A stretch of DNA of 64,000 nt from Polytrichum commune (GCA_950295325.1 OX485804.1:47802001-47866000); one strand, 5' to 3'; shown: positions 48,993-61,187, counted from the first letter of the stretch. Numbers and translations are program-made. Notes: generated by a model not told the origin, from the letters alone.

Positions 48993-49312
48993 CTTTAACC
49001 TCCTTGATATCATGCATGTGGCAACCAAAGTGCACATGATATTAAGGAGGCTTGCATTGTTAACATGGATGTGTGAAAATAAAGAATTAGTGTAACATGT
49101 GACACAAAGTCAACATTGCAATAATGCCATTGTGATGTGTGCGAGCGTGTGGTTTGAGTTCTTTGGTGGTTTTTTTAATGTCAAAACCCCATGATATATG
49201 AGAGGGAAATGTGACAACAAGGAGGGAGATTTAAATCGAGCACATCCGTTCCCTAGAGTTTTGAGATATAAGAGAGGGAGTGACATTATAGAGGGTAGCA
49301 TTACAAAGGTTA
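48993..49312. mobile_element. Possible pogo-like MITE
   Basis: The left end ctttaacctccttgatatca and the reverse complement of the right end (ccctaacctttgtaatgcta, then ...ataatgtcac) resemble the termini of the MITE at 1050-1654. An internal hairpin ccttgatatcatg / catgatattaagg lies near the left end. The borders are uncertain. Confidence 0.4.
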
Positions 49313-49688
49313 GGGTGTAGGCCGCTCGCCCACTAGATTCTAGATAATTGTGGGTTGGAGTTGTTCTAATGTAGATAAGCACAAGCCGCCAACCAACCAC
49401 ATTCTAGTGGCCTTGTGGAGGGTTGTGGACATGGGCCAGTAGACTTCCAGGCGTTCACTACAACACTTTTTAACCTACACGTGCCCATCATTAAAGGAGT
49501 GTAGTTTAGAACTCCATCCTTGGTAACCTAGAGGGGGAGGTAGTAGGTGGACCCATATTTGAGAAGATGAGAGTAGCTAGTTGGCACATACATACCCTAC
49601 CCCACTAGATTCCATTTACATTTGGACGAATTTATCCTTATTCCCACTAGAATTTCGGTGGGCAAGCAATAAACATGAAAATGCATCC
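49313..49688. mobile_element. Harbinger-like MITE, copy related to 60452-60748
   Basis: It shares, in inverted orientation, cactagattctaga, gggttgga, ccaaccaaccacattctagt, agacttcca and attccat.tacattt with 60452-60748. It ends in a terminus (gggcaagcaataaacatgaa, then aatgcatcc) similar to that element's. The left terminus is shortened. Confidence 0.6.
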
Positions 49689-49689
49689 T

Positions 49690-50570
49690 TTGTAGATTCT
49701 CATAAACTCATGGTTTGGTACTAAACCCATGGTTCCATCCACTTTACTTTACGAATAACTCTCTTATATCACTCAACTGGAGGCATCCAAATACGAAGGG
49801 GGACCACATATAAACCTCAATTTATATAACCCATATGGTTTGCGCATGGAGCTCACGGACATGACTACGGAGTATGCGGGGGAAAACTCGAAAATGTGCT
49901 CAGTCTTTTGAGGGTGGAATGCACACGGGGAGGTCACTTCATTGTCAAGTTGACACCACGTGCGGACAAAGTTTGCTACCCCTATATTACATGCCATATA
50001 TAATTTTAAAATTTATGATATTTCTTCTACATATACATAACCATTGATAGTATCTTTTGTATATTTTTTTGAAATTTTTTAGTCATCTTTATTTTCTTTA
50101 GTAAATTTTTTAGTTCAATTATGTGTCATTCTAGTTAGAAACGGTATGTTTTATGAAAAAAACGAATCATCAAATTTAGTTACCACTTTTAACTATGTCA
50201 TAGGTATTGTGTATATCTACTCATGAAAAAAAATTGATAAAAATTTGACCCATTTTGGTGGTGCAACTTACCAAAAGAAGATTTTTTTGGGTCACACGTG
50301 GTGTTCAACTTGACAATGGAGTGATCCCCCCGTGGGAATGCAATAGGCTCATTTCACATATAGTTTGCATCTTATATGTTTTGAAGAAATCTTGACTCAA
50401 CTCAACATGTAACTCATTTAACCTTGCCAATCAATATTGGGTTTGAGGAAGATCTTCACCCTCTAATGGATGTGCATGTGCTATATGAAGCATTTATATA
50501 GGGGAAGCTATATCGTCTTCTCCCACATCATCAAAATTATTTAAAAATTCATCTTCCTTAGCATGCAACA
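49690..50570. other. Intergenic, no supported gene
   Basis: AT-rich with short frames. It separates the MITE from the Mutator-like relic. Confidence 0.35.
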
Positions 50571-50574
50571 TGCA

Positions 50575-51535
50575 CTTCAGATATGTGAATTTCACCTCCA
50601 CCAACTTCCTCACAACAAGTAAGTGCTTACAAATGGACACTCTATCCTCGTACTCACAACATTCAATGCCCAAATTTAAGGCATATCAACGCTCATGTAT
50701 TGTTTGGCTACGAATTAGGAAATCCATACTAACATCATTGATAATATGGAGGTTATCTAGTGGGTCAACCTTTATCCTCTCTACCATGGCCTTAGCTCTT
50801 TGCATGCAAGTTGTATATTGTATATTTCTTTCCCTCGTTGAATACTTCTATGAATCACGTACATGCAGTGTTCTAACAATGTATTGCCGCCAATCCTAAC
50901 ACATGTTTCAGGTTGCCCTACACATCAAATATAAGAAAGAAAATAAATTAATATGCATAGTATGTAATTGAACACCACATTTAAAAATCAATGTGTTTTT
51001 ATTTCACAAAAATACAAATAGAAAGAGTTAGACAATCAATACCTATGAGCGCCCAAATGAGTTGATCCAAATGCCAATTTACTCTCTTATCAAGCAAAGT
51101 ATATTTTATGAAATGCCACAACCTCTCCACAAGATTTGTTGTGTTGACAAATCCATGCTCATGTAGATGGTTGAATTGTGTCCACATGCCACTCCGCTTG
51201 TAGCATTGAACCCATCCAACCACAACAGTATTTAAAATTGACCTCTCAGTTCTCCAAGTGGCTTTGAATTCATAAAGTTTGGAATTGAATTCGACCTTTG
51301 TGAGGCATTCTACAAGGCCACACATATCACTGTGAAGTTTGGTTTTCTTATCTTGACTGACATGAGGCACACAATGTTCCAAAGTGCAAATTCTAAAGTG
51401 GTATCTTACAAAAGAAGGCAAATGTATATTGAAGCTATGACAATAATTTCGACATGATGATTGGACCATGTTTAGGTTAGTTATGTTTTTTGCATGTAAA
51501 AATGACAAAATTAAGAATAAATATTTTGTAAGCAT
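50575..51535 (-). pseudogene. Mutator-like (MULE/SWIM) transposase C-terminal relic
   Basis: The minus-strand frame 51535-50999 ends in a region of MULE character (NTVVVGWVQCY, then FVNTTNLVERLWHFIKYTLL and a following LDQLIWALIG). Further downstream on the same strand, past stops and probably a frameshift, comes MDFLIRSQTIHER, a Y-A-L-N-L-G-I-E segment, then CCEYEDRVSICKHL near 50660-50615. That looks like a SWIM zinc finger (CxCxnCxH type) with a damaged CxC. MULE transposases and the related FAR1/FHY3 family both end in SWIM. The broken frame and absence of a DDE core point to a transposon relic. No terminal inverted repeats were found. Confidence 0.6.
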
Positions 51536-52822
51536 AAAATTATATCCAAAATTTAATTTGTGGTAGAAGTAGTATGTATTTACTAGTAACTAAGAGAACT
51601 CAAGGGAAAAGGTTACAAGAGGCACATGATTGAAGCATCCCTAGAATTGGGGTTGCATTTTGGGCACCCAAATTTCAATTTTCTTGATAGTGAAGAATCT
51701 ACAAACTAGGTGTTTTGCTTATTCCCCTGGAGGGTGGACTCTTCATTGGAAACCTACATGACGTGCATGGGTGACTATGAAATAAACCCCCTATACACAA
51801 CATTATGTAGAGAAAAACATAAGTATACATACTAATAGGTTATAAAATGGACCATGTATTTATACTAAGCTTTTCATTTAATGTGACAAATGCCTACACA
51901 CCACACCCAAAATATAATTTATGACAGATCCGGGCCTTTAATACATATACAATCCACTTACACTTTCTAGCAAGAAAGTCATCGAATATTTTTTTCATCC
52001 AAAGGATACAAATCATAGTAATATGACCCTAAAATGGACATCATTTGGTTGAAATAAGGTGCATTAATGAAACTAGCACATATATTGTCAACCTAAGGGG
52101 CCCCTTTTGTACATCTACCTTTACTTTGAAATTCTTAATAGCATTTTTAAATGTACACACTAGAGAAATACAATACATCTCAACATAGTATTCGTGAAAA
52201 CGTCATATTCACATGCGACATTTTTTTCCCAAGGCCGACCCATTTTCAAATCTTGTGGAGTGCACTTCAACTTTGGAGAAAATTGCATTTCCAAACTAAT
52301 TTTTGTATGGGCACCTATGGTACAAGTTCATAGAGAAAAGAACCGACCCTCCCATCGGTACCTAGACATGAGGCAAGAATGCAGGACCTTTAAAAGTGTC
52401 GCCTCCCGCCCTTGTGATTGGTTACTTTAAGTCTTAGCTATGAGGGCACGAGGAGTTTCATTAAGGAAAAACTGATCATAAGATAGATGAGTAGTAAGGC
52501 ATTTGGGGATGGGACAAAAACTACCCAACATGTCTTTGCTGGGTAGATAAAAACAATGAACATGTCTGAAAGCTACTTAACTAAAACCTACTTGAAAATC
52601 TCTAGAGCAAGTTCTTGTAGGTGCATTGGGATAGCTGGATGCCTCCTCTATAACCGAGGGAGCTTAACCTGGGTTTTAGAAAAAACTTTGGTTATTTGGT
52701 AAAGTCAGGTGTGAAGTGGCCCTAAGTTAGGAGCAGGTCACCAATAACCACTTCAGTGCACCACAATTTAGGGCACCAACTCTTCTTGCTGTGTCCGGGA
52801 TCTCTTTCAAGACATTTGTCTT
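51536..52822. other. Intergenic, no supported gene
   Basis: AT-rich up to about 52150, then more balanced. Only frames below 80 codons, without motifs. Confidence 0.4.
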
Positions 52823-53010
52823 TAAGGGCCGGTTTACACTACGGTGGAGAAGTCCACCGGTCATGAAAAAGAGGGCGTTTCTCAATTGTGATTGGTCGAA
52901 AATGCAACTCTTGACCGGTGGGTGTTTACACTAGGTGAAGAAAACAATGGTGGTGAACTTTTCTCATGGATGATAAAATGACATGGCCGCCTACATGGCC
53001 GCACTTTTTG

Positions 53011-53094
53011 GAGTTGGGCTTCTCCGGAGGAGGAGTTTCTTGTCCGGCCTCAAGAGGCCGGACAAGAAACTACTCCTCCGGAGAAGCCCAACTC
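53011..53094. repeat. 41-bp inverted repeat with 2-base loop (near-perfect hairpin)
   Basis: The left arm gagttgggcttctccggagg... (53011-53051) and right arm ...ccggagaagcccaactc (53054-53094) are reverse complements with one mismatch around AA. It lies in the left subterminal part of the Harbinger element. Confidence 0.9.
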
Positions 53095-53178
53095 AATAAA
53101 AAATTAATTTTCAAAAACAGATCTGGACCGTAGATTTCAGATCTGGTTTTTTTCAAAACCTAAGGTGTTGGCAAGCTT

Positions 53179-53204
53179 CTCTCTCTCTCTCTCTCTCTCT
53201 CTCT
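53179..53204 (+). repeat. (CT)13 microsatellite
   Basis: Thirteen CT units follow ggcaagctt. A longer CT run occurs near the other end of the same Harbinger element, at 56310-56360. Confidence 0.9.
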
Positions 53205-53219
53205 TGAAAATCCAGAATA

Positions 53220-55620
53220 ATTAAGCCCCAATATATTCCCTTACGGGCTGCCCGGGTTTTCCACTGAGGGGTACTTAACAAGACACAAGAGGTGTACTCT
53301 GACACATCCCAGAGTAGTGCGCCAGTGTTTCGCAAACAAAGCAAGAGGGTATTCCGGCTGGAAGTATATGAGGTGAGCCGGGTAGAAAGAGTTGCTGCTT
53401 GCTGGAGATCCTTCGAGGGAAGGAGTCTGAGGGTAGCCGGGGTCTGAGGTGAAAGCTGATCAACAGCAATCTTACCCCCTACTGACAGCCTTAGCTACAC
53501 AGACTGTTAGTAATGCAAGAGTGGGAGAAAGTGGAGAGCTAGTTCTCTTGAGTGTGAGGCTGGTGCTTTCTGAGCCACTCGTTATCTAAACAGGGAAGTA
53601 GGGTCACGGAACCAAGAGAAGGCTACAGTTGCAAAGATGAGCAAGAAAAACACCTCCAAGGATGATTACAAGGTGTTATCCTTTGGTTAAGCATGAAGGA
53701 CTGAAATAGATTGGAAAAAAACTACACAGGAATTCTTGATTTATTGGAGTTTGTATATTTCTTGCTTAATACTATATGGATATGTAAATATCTTTCTAAG
53801 TGCAAGAATTACAAAGAAGAGATAAACTCCACTTATTTCCAAGGAAAGAGTACAACCTTGTTGACATCGATAACAAGTAAGAAGGTCCGTTTACACCTGT
53901 TGTACGCTCTACTAACTTACTTCTTGGTAATTGTGGGGAGCATGGGCACAGGTGAGGACCTCTTCTACAAGTGTTGTGCACCTTCCGAAGAAATGTCCAT
54001 TCATAGTGCTTCCACAAGAAACTATTTCTTGAAACTGGAACGATTACTATGATACTTTCTTTCTTTCTTGTTGGAAAAAATACTTCATAATCTGTTCTTG
54101 GTGATTGCAATAATACCTGTTATATGGGTAATAGGAAACTACTCTCTGCGCTGTTACAATGCCGGGATATTCTGACAAATAATCAGTCACCAATATACCT
54201 GTGGTAATATTACAATTGACTTTCGAACTCAGACATATAAGTCTGGAGTTGCCTTATACTTCTGTAACTCAGACTCCTACTGGGTGGATGTTTAGCAGGA
54301 TGTAAGTGGTGGATACTCCTGTAGAGTCTTCTATCAAAAAGTCATATAAGAATTTGCTCCTGACTCAGTGTCTTGACTCTGTTAAACTAAAGCCATATAG
54401 ATATGATTAACTTGGTCCCATACTTTCTCTGTGATGTTTATAATAGTGAAGTAAGTATACCCTTAGTCGTATATGATGATGAAATAGTCTGAGGGATTTA
54501 CAGACATCCATGGTCATCTTACTCTGCCCCTATAAAGGTGTTTCGATTATAAGCAGAGAAGTGATACCTGTGAAATATTACACCCTAAGTACCTGGATCT
54601 TTACCTTTTGAGAGTGTATTACTGTAATGGCTTCTGAGAACTACTCATGGGAGTTGTGAGTACTGGGCTTTGACTGACAGTATATAACCTTCTTGATTAC
54701 AGAAAACAGTGGAAATTAATTCTGTACATTAGTATGATACTAATTACAAGCTATATGTTGAATTCACGGAACGATGGTTGGTAAGAAAGTTTAAAGTAAC
54801 CCTGGTATGGCTGTTACACAGCAATTACCATTACCGTATGGAATTCATAAGGTGGGGATCCCCGACCTTGTACAGGAGTAAAACACTAGCATCTAAAGGT
54901 GACACGGGCACCCTTAAACTGCAAAAAGTTTTACTGGACTGCGCATTAAACAGTTACTCTCTATATCTCGGCATATTATGAGGCCGGAAGTACTATGAAG
55001 GAAAAAATCCTACAATACAGGTTCAAGTAATTGAGCAGTGAACCATACAATACTGACTAATTATCTAGACCCTATTCCCACAGGGATGTATGTTGTCACT
55101 ACTTAACATTACCTAACTCTACAAGAGGGTGTTATATCCTAACTTGACAAGAGAAAAGTCCAGACAAGACCAGTCAGCTCTCTTTCTAGCTCTTGTTTAA
55201 TGCCTTACCATGCAATTTTCTGAAATTCATAAACTACCTTTATAAATGAGCACGTGGCAAAGGTATTTGCTAATAGCATAAATGACCAATAAACCAAAAA
55301 ATACTAAGACCCAAGCACATGGCAAGAATTTGTACTTACCATGAAGCAAACACTATGGAGGAATGGATGAAAAATATGACACGAGCTTAGTGACAGACGG
55401 GCCCACGTCTCAAACCTAAAGCCAAAATTAGGGTTGAGAGAACTTACCATAGGTAAGAACTCCAATATAAACCCTTAACCCTAAAACGGAGCCTCTTTTC
55501 TACTATTCACGGTAGTGGAAGGTGCGGCCAACTTAGTGTGAATTAGGGTATTAGTTAAGTGCTAAGCGTGAAGGAGTAGGAGTCACCACCAAGAAGAGTA
55601 TTCTACTTGGAGTTACCCCA
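53220..55620. other. Interior of the Harbinger element, possible nested insertion
   Basis: This 2.4-kb segment has no long open frame (113 codons at most) and no transposase motif. It differs in word content from the flanking element DNA. The phrase gcatgggcacaggtgagg occurs at about 53940 and again at 55797. I found no terminal repeats that define a second element. Confidence 0.35.
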
Positions 55621-56307
55621 TCATGGCAAAAGAACAGGTTTGAACACTCATATGTGGCTTGACAATGAGTGTAACTTTCTTGAAATACTTTGATGTTTTT
55701 GAAATGGAGTCTAAGTGTGCGACATGGATAACAACTGGGTCCTGCTGTTATTTACCTCGTGTACGTAACTAATCCTCATTTTTTGTTGGTTGGTTGCATG
55801 GGCACAGGTGAGGCAGGCCCTTCACACGTTCAATGCAGTAATGTTTTGTGATTATGACATTTTATGCATTTCCATTGGTTGAGGCTAATAGGATTATTTC
55901 CTCTTTGTAAGTACCTCATACATGTAGTGGACAAGATAGATACATTTTTGCATTAGAACATGAAGGTTGGGGATTAGACTCCAAAGCATGGGATAAGTGA
56001 AACCATACAAATGGGTAATGAAAACCATTTGTTCACAAAGCATGTAAATGAGGCACTCATCATTGCAAGGCAAGTTAGGATATAGCATAGAATACTTAGG
56101 TGATACAATACACCCATCAATATATGACTGCAAAGGACTCTCTTATGCAAAGCATTATGTAATGGTGAAATAGGGCAAGGTAAGTGACTTAGAAAGAGTC
56201 TTGTAAACATTCCCACCCACCCACCCTTGCATTACAGTGAAGAAGAACTTGAAGGATTTGGCCTCTGAAAAGAGGAAGTTCAAACTTTGTGAAAGTTTTG
56301 AAAAGTC

Positions 56308-56309
<2 letters not shown>

Positions 56310-56360
<51 letters not shown>
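56310..56360 (+). repeat. (CT)25 microsatellite
   Basis: About 25 uninterrupted CT units lie close to the transposase relic. Confidence 0.9.
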
Positions 56361-56362
<2 letters not shown>

Positions 56363-56419
56363 GTAGTAGCTTCTTAGCGATTTTTTTTTGTGCAATTTTT
56401 TTTCGCAATGGTTGTTTAC

Positions 56420-56770
56420 TCACAATTTCAGTTTGGTAGTAGCCAAGATGAGGATGACCTCATTTGTAGTGGAATACAAAGTCTTAATTTTGTATCTTTC
56501 TTGCTCAACATGGGTCCAAGCAAATGACATAAATAAATAAAAAATAGGCTTACTCACCCGTACACAATCTTTGAACATTTTTGCATTATATGATCCAAGA
56601 AGAAATTGTGACACATATCCACTTGGCCGGTCAAATTTCCACACCACCCTCTCCTTGCTCCCAAACAAAAAATATGCCATCATCATAATTGAAGCATTAT
56701 GGTGATACATGATGGTTTTTTGTATCGCCATAGTTGAAACGATAAAATACTTCAAAACCATAAAGATCAT
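56420..56770 (-). pseudogene. Harbinger transposase N-terminal relic
   Basis: The 116-codon minus-strand frame contains FKDCVRVSKPIFYLFMSFAW, then a Thr-x-x-Glu-Val-Ile-Leu-x-Leu-Ala segment. This resembles the N-terminal region of plant HARBI1/ALP1-like transposases (F-R-x-S-x-x-T-F, later V-A-x-x-L). The DDE core was not found, so only a fragment remains. Its position inside an element with Harbinger ends supports the call; sequence similarity alone would be weak. Confidence 0.5.
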
Positions 56771-57461
56771 AAAATCTCTCTTCTTTGATTATCCATGATT
56801 GAAGATCAAAGATAAGAAGAGAGAAATTGATGAGGATGATTAAGAGGAGAGCATGTCTTAAATAATACCAAAGAGTAGTGCTTTGTCCAATGTGTATGGG
56901 TTTTCCCCTCTTCATTCTTAAACACCCAAGGAGACATTTATTTCCTACATGGGCCAAACTTGATAATTGGCAATTTGGCAATTTTCATTATCTTTTGAAT
57001 AAAATTGAACATTATATTACACAATTCTTGTTGAAATCTTTTGATACAATGTGAATGTAGAGAATTATGGTTTTTTATCACAAAAAATCTTCACCATTAG
57101 GTGAACTTCTCTTCACCGGTGGACTTCTCCGCTAAACTTCTCCTCTAGGTGTTTAGACTTCAACCGGTCAAGACTCCTTAAGAAATATTTTATTGCCTTT
57201 AATTCTTCTCCGGCACATCCACCATTTGCCTCATATAACCATGTCTTGGCCAAGCATTCTTGGCCGACCGGAGGCCTTCTCCACCGTAGTGTAAACCGGC
57301 CCTAAGTGTCAGAATTCAGAAGGCAATCACAACAATATGCACATTTTGCCAACTTCATTGTTTGATGAATACACCAATCATAAATCCGAAATTATAACTC
57401 AAGCACAAAGTGGGTATGAAGACAAGTTTTTGGGTTCACAAGTTAACATACTTTATTAGTC

Positions 57462-57678
57462 CACCGTTTATGGCATTTAGTGTCACTTACTATTCAGATT
57501 TACGTTGTGCTTTAATGTTTTACAACGGATCTCATTTCTTCCCAACGAAGGTCAGATTAGTTGTTTGGACATTATGTAACATTAACATCTTTACTTGGTA
57601 AAAATTGACATTGACAACAAAATGTTATAGCAATGTGTAATTCTGATTAGTAAGTGACACTAAATGTCATAAACGGTG
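57462..57678. mobile_element. Short MITE with 37-bp terminal inverted repeats
   Basis: The left arm 57462-57498 (caccgtttatggcatttagt...) and the reverse complement of 57642-57678 agree at 35 of 37 positions. Total length 217 bp. The tttagtgtcac word links it to the TTTAGTGT family at 4.8, 5.2 and 33.0 kb. Further related words at 57684-57715 and 58140-58175 suggest it lies in a larger decayed element. Confidence 0.8.
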
Positions 57679-57719
57679 TGCAACGTTTATGGTGTTTTGT
57701 GTCACGTGCACTATGTTGC

Positions 57720-58371
57720 GAAGGGCCCAAACTAGATGCCTAGAGGTTCCAAAGTATCATGCCCGCTAATTGTTAATATGATTTCATTCGTCAACATAAG
57801 TAACTTCTTTAAGTGAAAAAAAAATCTACATTGTGACATTTAGAATAGCACATTGGGATACTTTGGACGATACAGTCTTGCGTTTAGGGTAAGATATTTT
57901 GAGCATATTGATGGCAAGTGTCACGAGTTTACATTTTAGTATGCATGAAGAAGATATTCTTGAACATACTAATGGCAAGTGCCACTTTAGTCAACTTGTA
58001 GACCAATTTTTAACATAGGCATGCACCTCATAACACTATTGAACATACTCATGTCAAATGGCATGAGGCGACACTTATGGTGAAGTTGTTAATCATTATT
58101 GTAACCTATACGCCTCAAAATAGGGTAAGTGACACTATTATGCACGTGACACTAAATACCATGAACAATGTAGTACATAGATTATCCCAATTAGTGCGTG
58201 CTTTATTATATGGAGTTATGCAATACTATAACGATTTAACGAGAATATGATATTTTACCAAGCAACATCATTTATGTTGTGAACAACCTATTGAGCTTTC
58301 GTTAAGTAAGAATTGAAACTCGTGAGTAAGACGATATTGCACTGCGTAACTCTAATTAGTAACCGCATTGA
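57720..58371. other. Intergenic between two MITEs
   Basis: No gene. A phrase like tgaacatact.atggcaagtg is repeated at about 57900, 57960 and 58045, together with gtgacacta words. It appears to be a weak internal repeat of one element. Confidence 0.4.
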
Positions 58372-58864
58372 GGGCCACTTCACACATGAGCCAAGAACCG
58401 TGACCATGAAATTGTGAGAGCCCAAAAGAAAGTGTCCAAAGGCCGTCCCAAGACACTTCCAAAATCATGTAGTGTGGTCACGGATAGTATGAAGCCATAT
58501 GTGACCAGACCCTCAACCAAATGCTATTCCAATGAATCTTTATTCATGCATGTCCTCACACATGATTAGATGGAATAAATCAATGGTTGTGAGCATCCGA
58601 AGTACCACGATCTCCCAATTTTGTGTTAGACCTACCTCCAAAAAATGGTTCTTGAAAATAGTTCAAGTGACCATGAAACATGATCCATGTGATGTCATAT
58701 AGGAATCCATGTAGAATTCACATCCATCTTGCATTCACATACTCCGTTGGTCCCTCAATCAAGCATAGTGTGAAGCGAACTTGGACCGGCTCCGCCTTTT
58801 CCACCAATGAGAGTGCTTGAAGTGTAATGGTCACGGGCTCTCAGTCGCGTGTGTGAAGTGGCCC
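58372..58864. mobile_element. GGGCCACTTCACAC MITE
   Basis: The left end GGGCCACTTCACACATGAGC and the reverse complement of the right end (GGGCCACTTCACACACGCGA) share 15 bases, and then cGTGACCAT pairs further in. Total 493 bp, non-coding. The flanks (tga / gga) do not form a clear target duplication, so the superfamily is uncertain. The G-rich start resembles Harbinger MITEs. Confidence 0.75.
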
Positions 58865-59450
58865 GGATACGGATTATCGGTGTAGTGGTTATGCAGATAG
58901 GGTTTTGATTTGTGAGACAATAAAGGCCTACCCTACAGAGTTGACCTATTCACATGTAACAACTGTATCATAAGACTAATATAAATATATGTACGGTGCC
59001 CAACGCTTTGATAAATACAATGACTTCTGGAAACGGCTTGGCTGAAGTGACTTCCGACTTCCACTTTCTCTTAGCAATTATTAAGGTGTAGGTGGGAATA
59101 CCTTTATTTGTTCATTTCGAGTCTTTATCCATCCTCCATCAAAATAGCTTCCTCAATCTCTCAAGGTCCTATCTCACTCACTGTTCAATATTCATTTAGT
59201 ATTCCCGAGGCTCATAGCTAGTGAGACAGGACCGGCTCCCCAACCATCACTTTCCTTTGTCAGAAGTTCACCTACTCCATCCATGACTACAATATGTATG
59301 TTGATTACGCAACTCCCTTTCACATAAATTACACACCTAACTTAAGAGACTTTATGAAACTCGTAATCATGGTCACCTATAATCTCTCTCCAGACTCCAG
59401 ACTCCAGTAGATTCGTTCTGGCCCAGAGCACTGCATTTGGACTCCCAGAA
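58865..59450. other. Intergenic, no supported gene
   Basis: Mixed composition, with short frames only. It leads directly into the 163-bp tandem array. Confidence 0.4.
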
Positions 59451-59939
59451 CTTCACAGTTAGCTCAAGCAAGATTTGCAGTTATGTTCTAAACTCGTATA
59501 CATACTGCAATCCCTATATTTCATTCATATTCAGTATGAAAATTTAAGTGTATTGCGATATTCCACAACCGTTATGAATCGGCCATGTTCAAGCATAGCT
59601 TTAAGTGCATGTGCTTCACAGTTAGCTTGAGCATGATTTGCAGTTATGTTTTAAATTCGTATACATATTGCAATCCCTATATTTCATTCATATTCAGTGT
59701 GAAAATTTAAGTGTATTGCGATATTCCACAACCGTTAAGAATCGGCCATGTTCAAGCATAGCTTTAAGTGCATGTGCTTCACAGTTAGCTTGAGCACGAT
59801 TTGCAGTTATGTTCTAAATTCATATACATACTGCAATCCCTATGTTTCATTCATATTCAATATGAAAATTTAAGTGTATTGCGATATTCCACAACCGTTA
59901 AGAATCGGCCATGTTCAAGCATAGCTTTAAGTGCATGTG
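59451..59939 (+). repeat. Three tandem copies of a 163-bp monomer
   Basis: Units start at 59451, 59614 and 59777 (cttcacagttagct...) and each ends in gctttaagtgcatgtg. They are exactly 163 bp each and differ at only a few positions (for example caagcaagat/tgagcatgat, tatgaatcgg/taagaatcgg). The high identity means a recent amplification. The monomer is near nucleosome length. Confidence 0.95.
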
Positions 59940-60448
59940 AGTGGGTGCGTCTGTATTTAATGCGTGGCTATTCATGTGGCACTACCGGGAGTAACTCTGA
60001 ATGAGGAGGTTGTGGGGGATGAATGGAGCTGATAGTTCACTGGTATAATCAAAGCTGGTGACAGAAATTATGTTGTCCTCCTTACACTAAGTTTTGACAT
60101 GCTAACTAACTCGAGCTCTAGTGCACCCAAAGGAGGACACCAGAGCACCTCTCGGTATGCGAAAACAAGGCCCATTTTCCCACCAGCGCTTGAGTTGAGA
60201 GCTGGGACTTTCACGTTTTGGGAGGTCGACACTTGGAGTTGACAAGCTTTTATCAAAAGCTCAAAGTATCAAGAGCTTCACCGATCCTCAAACTCTTAAT
60301 AGTTTGAAGAAGTGTAAGTGGCCATGCTAGAGTGAGATATCAAGGGGGATCGATGTCAAGTCAAGGAGAATTTATGAGAAGTCAAAGAGTGCTTGAAAAC
60401 CCATTCGCTTGGGGTCCACAAAATGAGAACTCAAACTCTTGATAGTGC
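59940..60448. other. Intergenic, no supported gene
   Basis: No recognisable frame. The minus-strand 62-codon frame at 60068-60256 has no motif. Confidence 0.35.
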
Positions 60449-60451
60449 TAA

Positions 60452-60748
60452 GGGTGAGTTTCCATGTGGGCTGCTTTCCCACCATAATATGGGCGGGAAT
60501 GAGGACAAATGTAGATGGAATTTCGTGGGGTAGTGTTCGTATTTGCCAACCAAGTATTGCTATTTCAAGAGTTTAGTGGGTGCATGGAAGTCTAGTGGGC
60601 TCATGACCACAACCTTGCACTTTTAGTAGGCAACTAGAATGTGGTTGGTTGGTTGCCCATTGGTTGCTTTTGTTATCCCTCTTGAGAACATCTCCAACCC
60701 ATTGAGATCTAGAATCTAGTGGGTTGCCGCTTACATAGAAACCCACCC
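60452..60748. mobile_element. Harbinger-like MITE with TAA target duplications
   Basis: The left end GGGTGAGTTTCCATGT and the reverse complement of the right end (GGGTGGGTTTCTATGT) differ at two positions. The flanks are TAA at 60449-60451 and 60749-60751. The element is 297 bp, non-coding, and related in inverted orientation to 49313-49688. Confidence 0.85.
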
Positions 60749-60751
60749 TAA

Positions 60752-61185
60752 GTGATCTCTATGAGGTGGTTTAGGATTTTGATCGAGAGCTTGTTATAGA
60801 TGTTCCACATAGAATATGTCGAGGTGCAATCTATGTGTTGTAATCCCATTAAAAAGTTTCAAGCTCTCAAGATGAAAGCTCAAGTTTAAATTGAACTTGA
60901 GCAAACAAACATGCCACATAAGAAACTCCTGCCAAAGACCATGCTCCTTTCTTCAAGCTCGGTTCAACCTTTCAATCTTCACATCCTCTCAAGTGGAGTG
61001 TTTGTTCATTGCCTTTTGACATGAGGTAGCCACTACTTACAATGAACAAGGGTGTGTGGCATAATCAACCATTATAGACTTGCTTTTCCATTTATAATGA
61101 CTTATAATAAGCTCTTGAGCTAGAATATAATCTCAATAATAAAAGAATCTTATTATGCTTATAATATAAGACCTTCAAACCAAAT
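60752..61185. other. Intergenic, no supported gene
   Basis: AT-rich. No motif seen. Confidence 0.35.
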
Positions 61186-61187
61186 TT

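Larger units (their letters stand above)
52826..57302. mobile_element. PIF/Harbinger element, 4.48 kb, with TAA target duplications
   Basis: The ends are GGGCCGGTTTACACTACGGT at the left and its exact complement at the right, continuing to ggagaag. They are bordered by TAA at 52823-52825 and 57303-57305. A three-base TWA duplication and G-rich start are typical of PIF/Harbinger. The subterminal zones share words such as cttctccgg, accggtca and aggtgaa. A transposase N-terminal relic lies at 56420-56770 on the minus strand. The middle (53.2-55.6 kb) is of different character and may be a nested insertion whose borders I could not find. Confidence 0.85.

Noticed and set aside
50570-50899. 109-codon plus-strand frame
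   Set aside because: The opposite strand carries a SWIM-type motif that better explains the region.
58370-58867. TAA-type Harbinger duplication around the GGGCCACTTCACAC MITE
   Set aside because: The flanks read tga and gga, not a matching TWA triplet, so I did not assign the superfamily.
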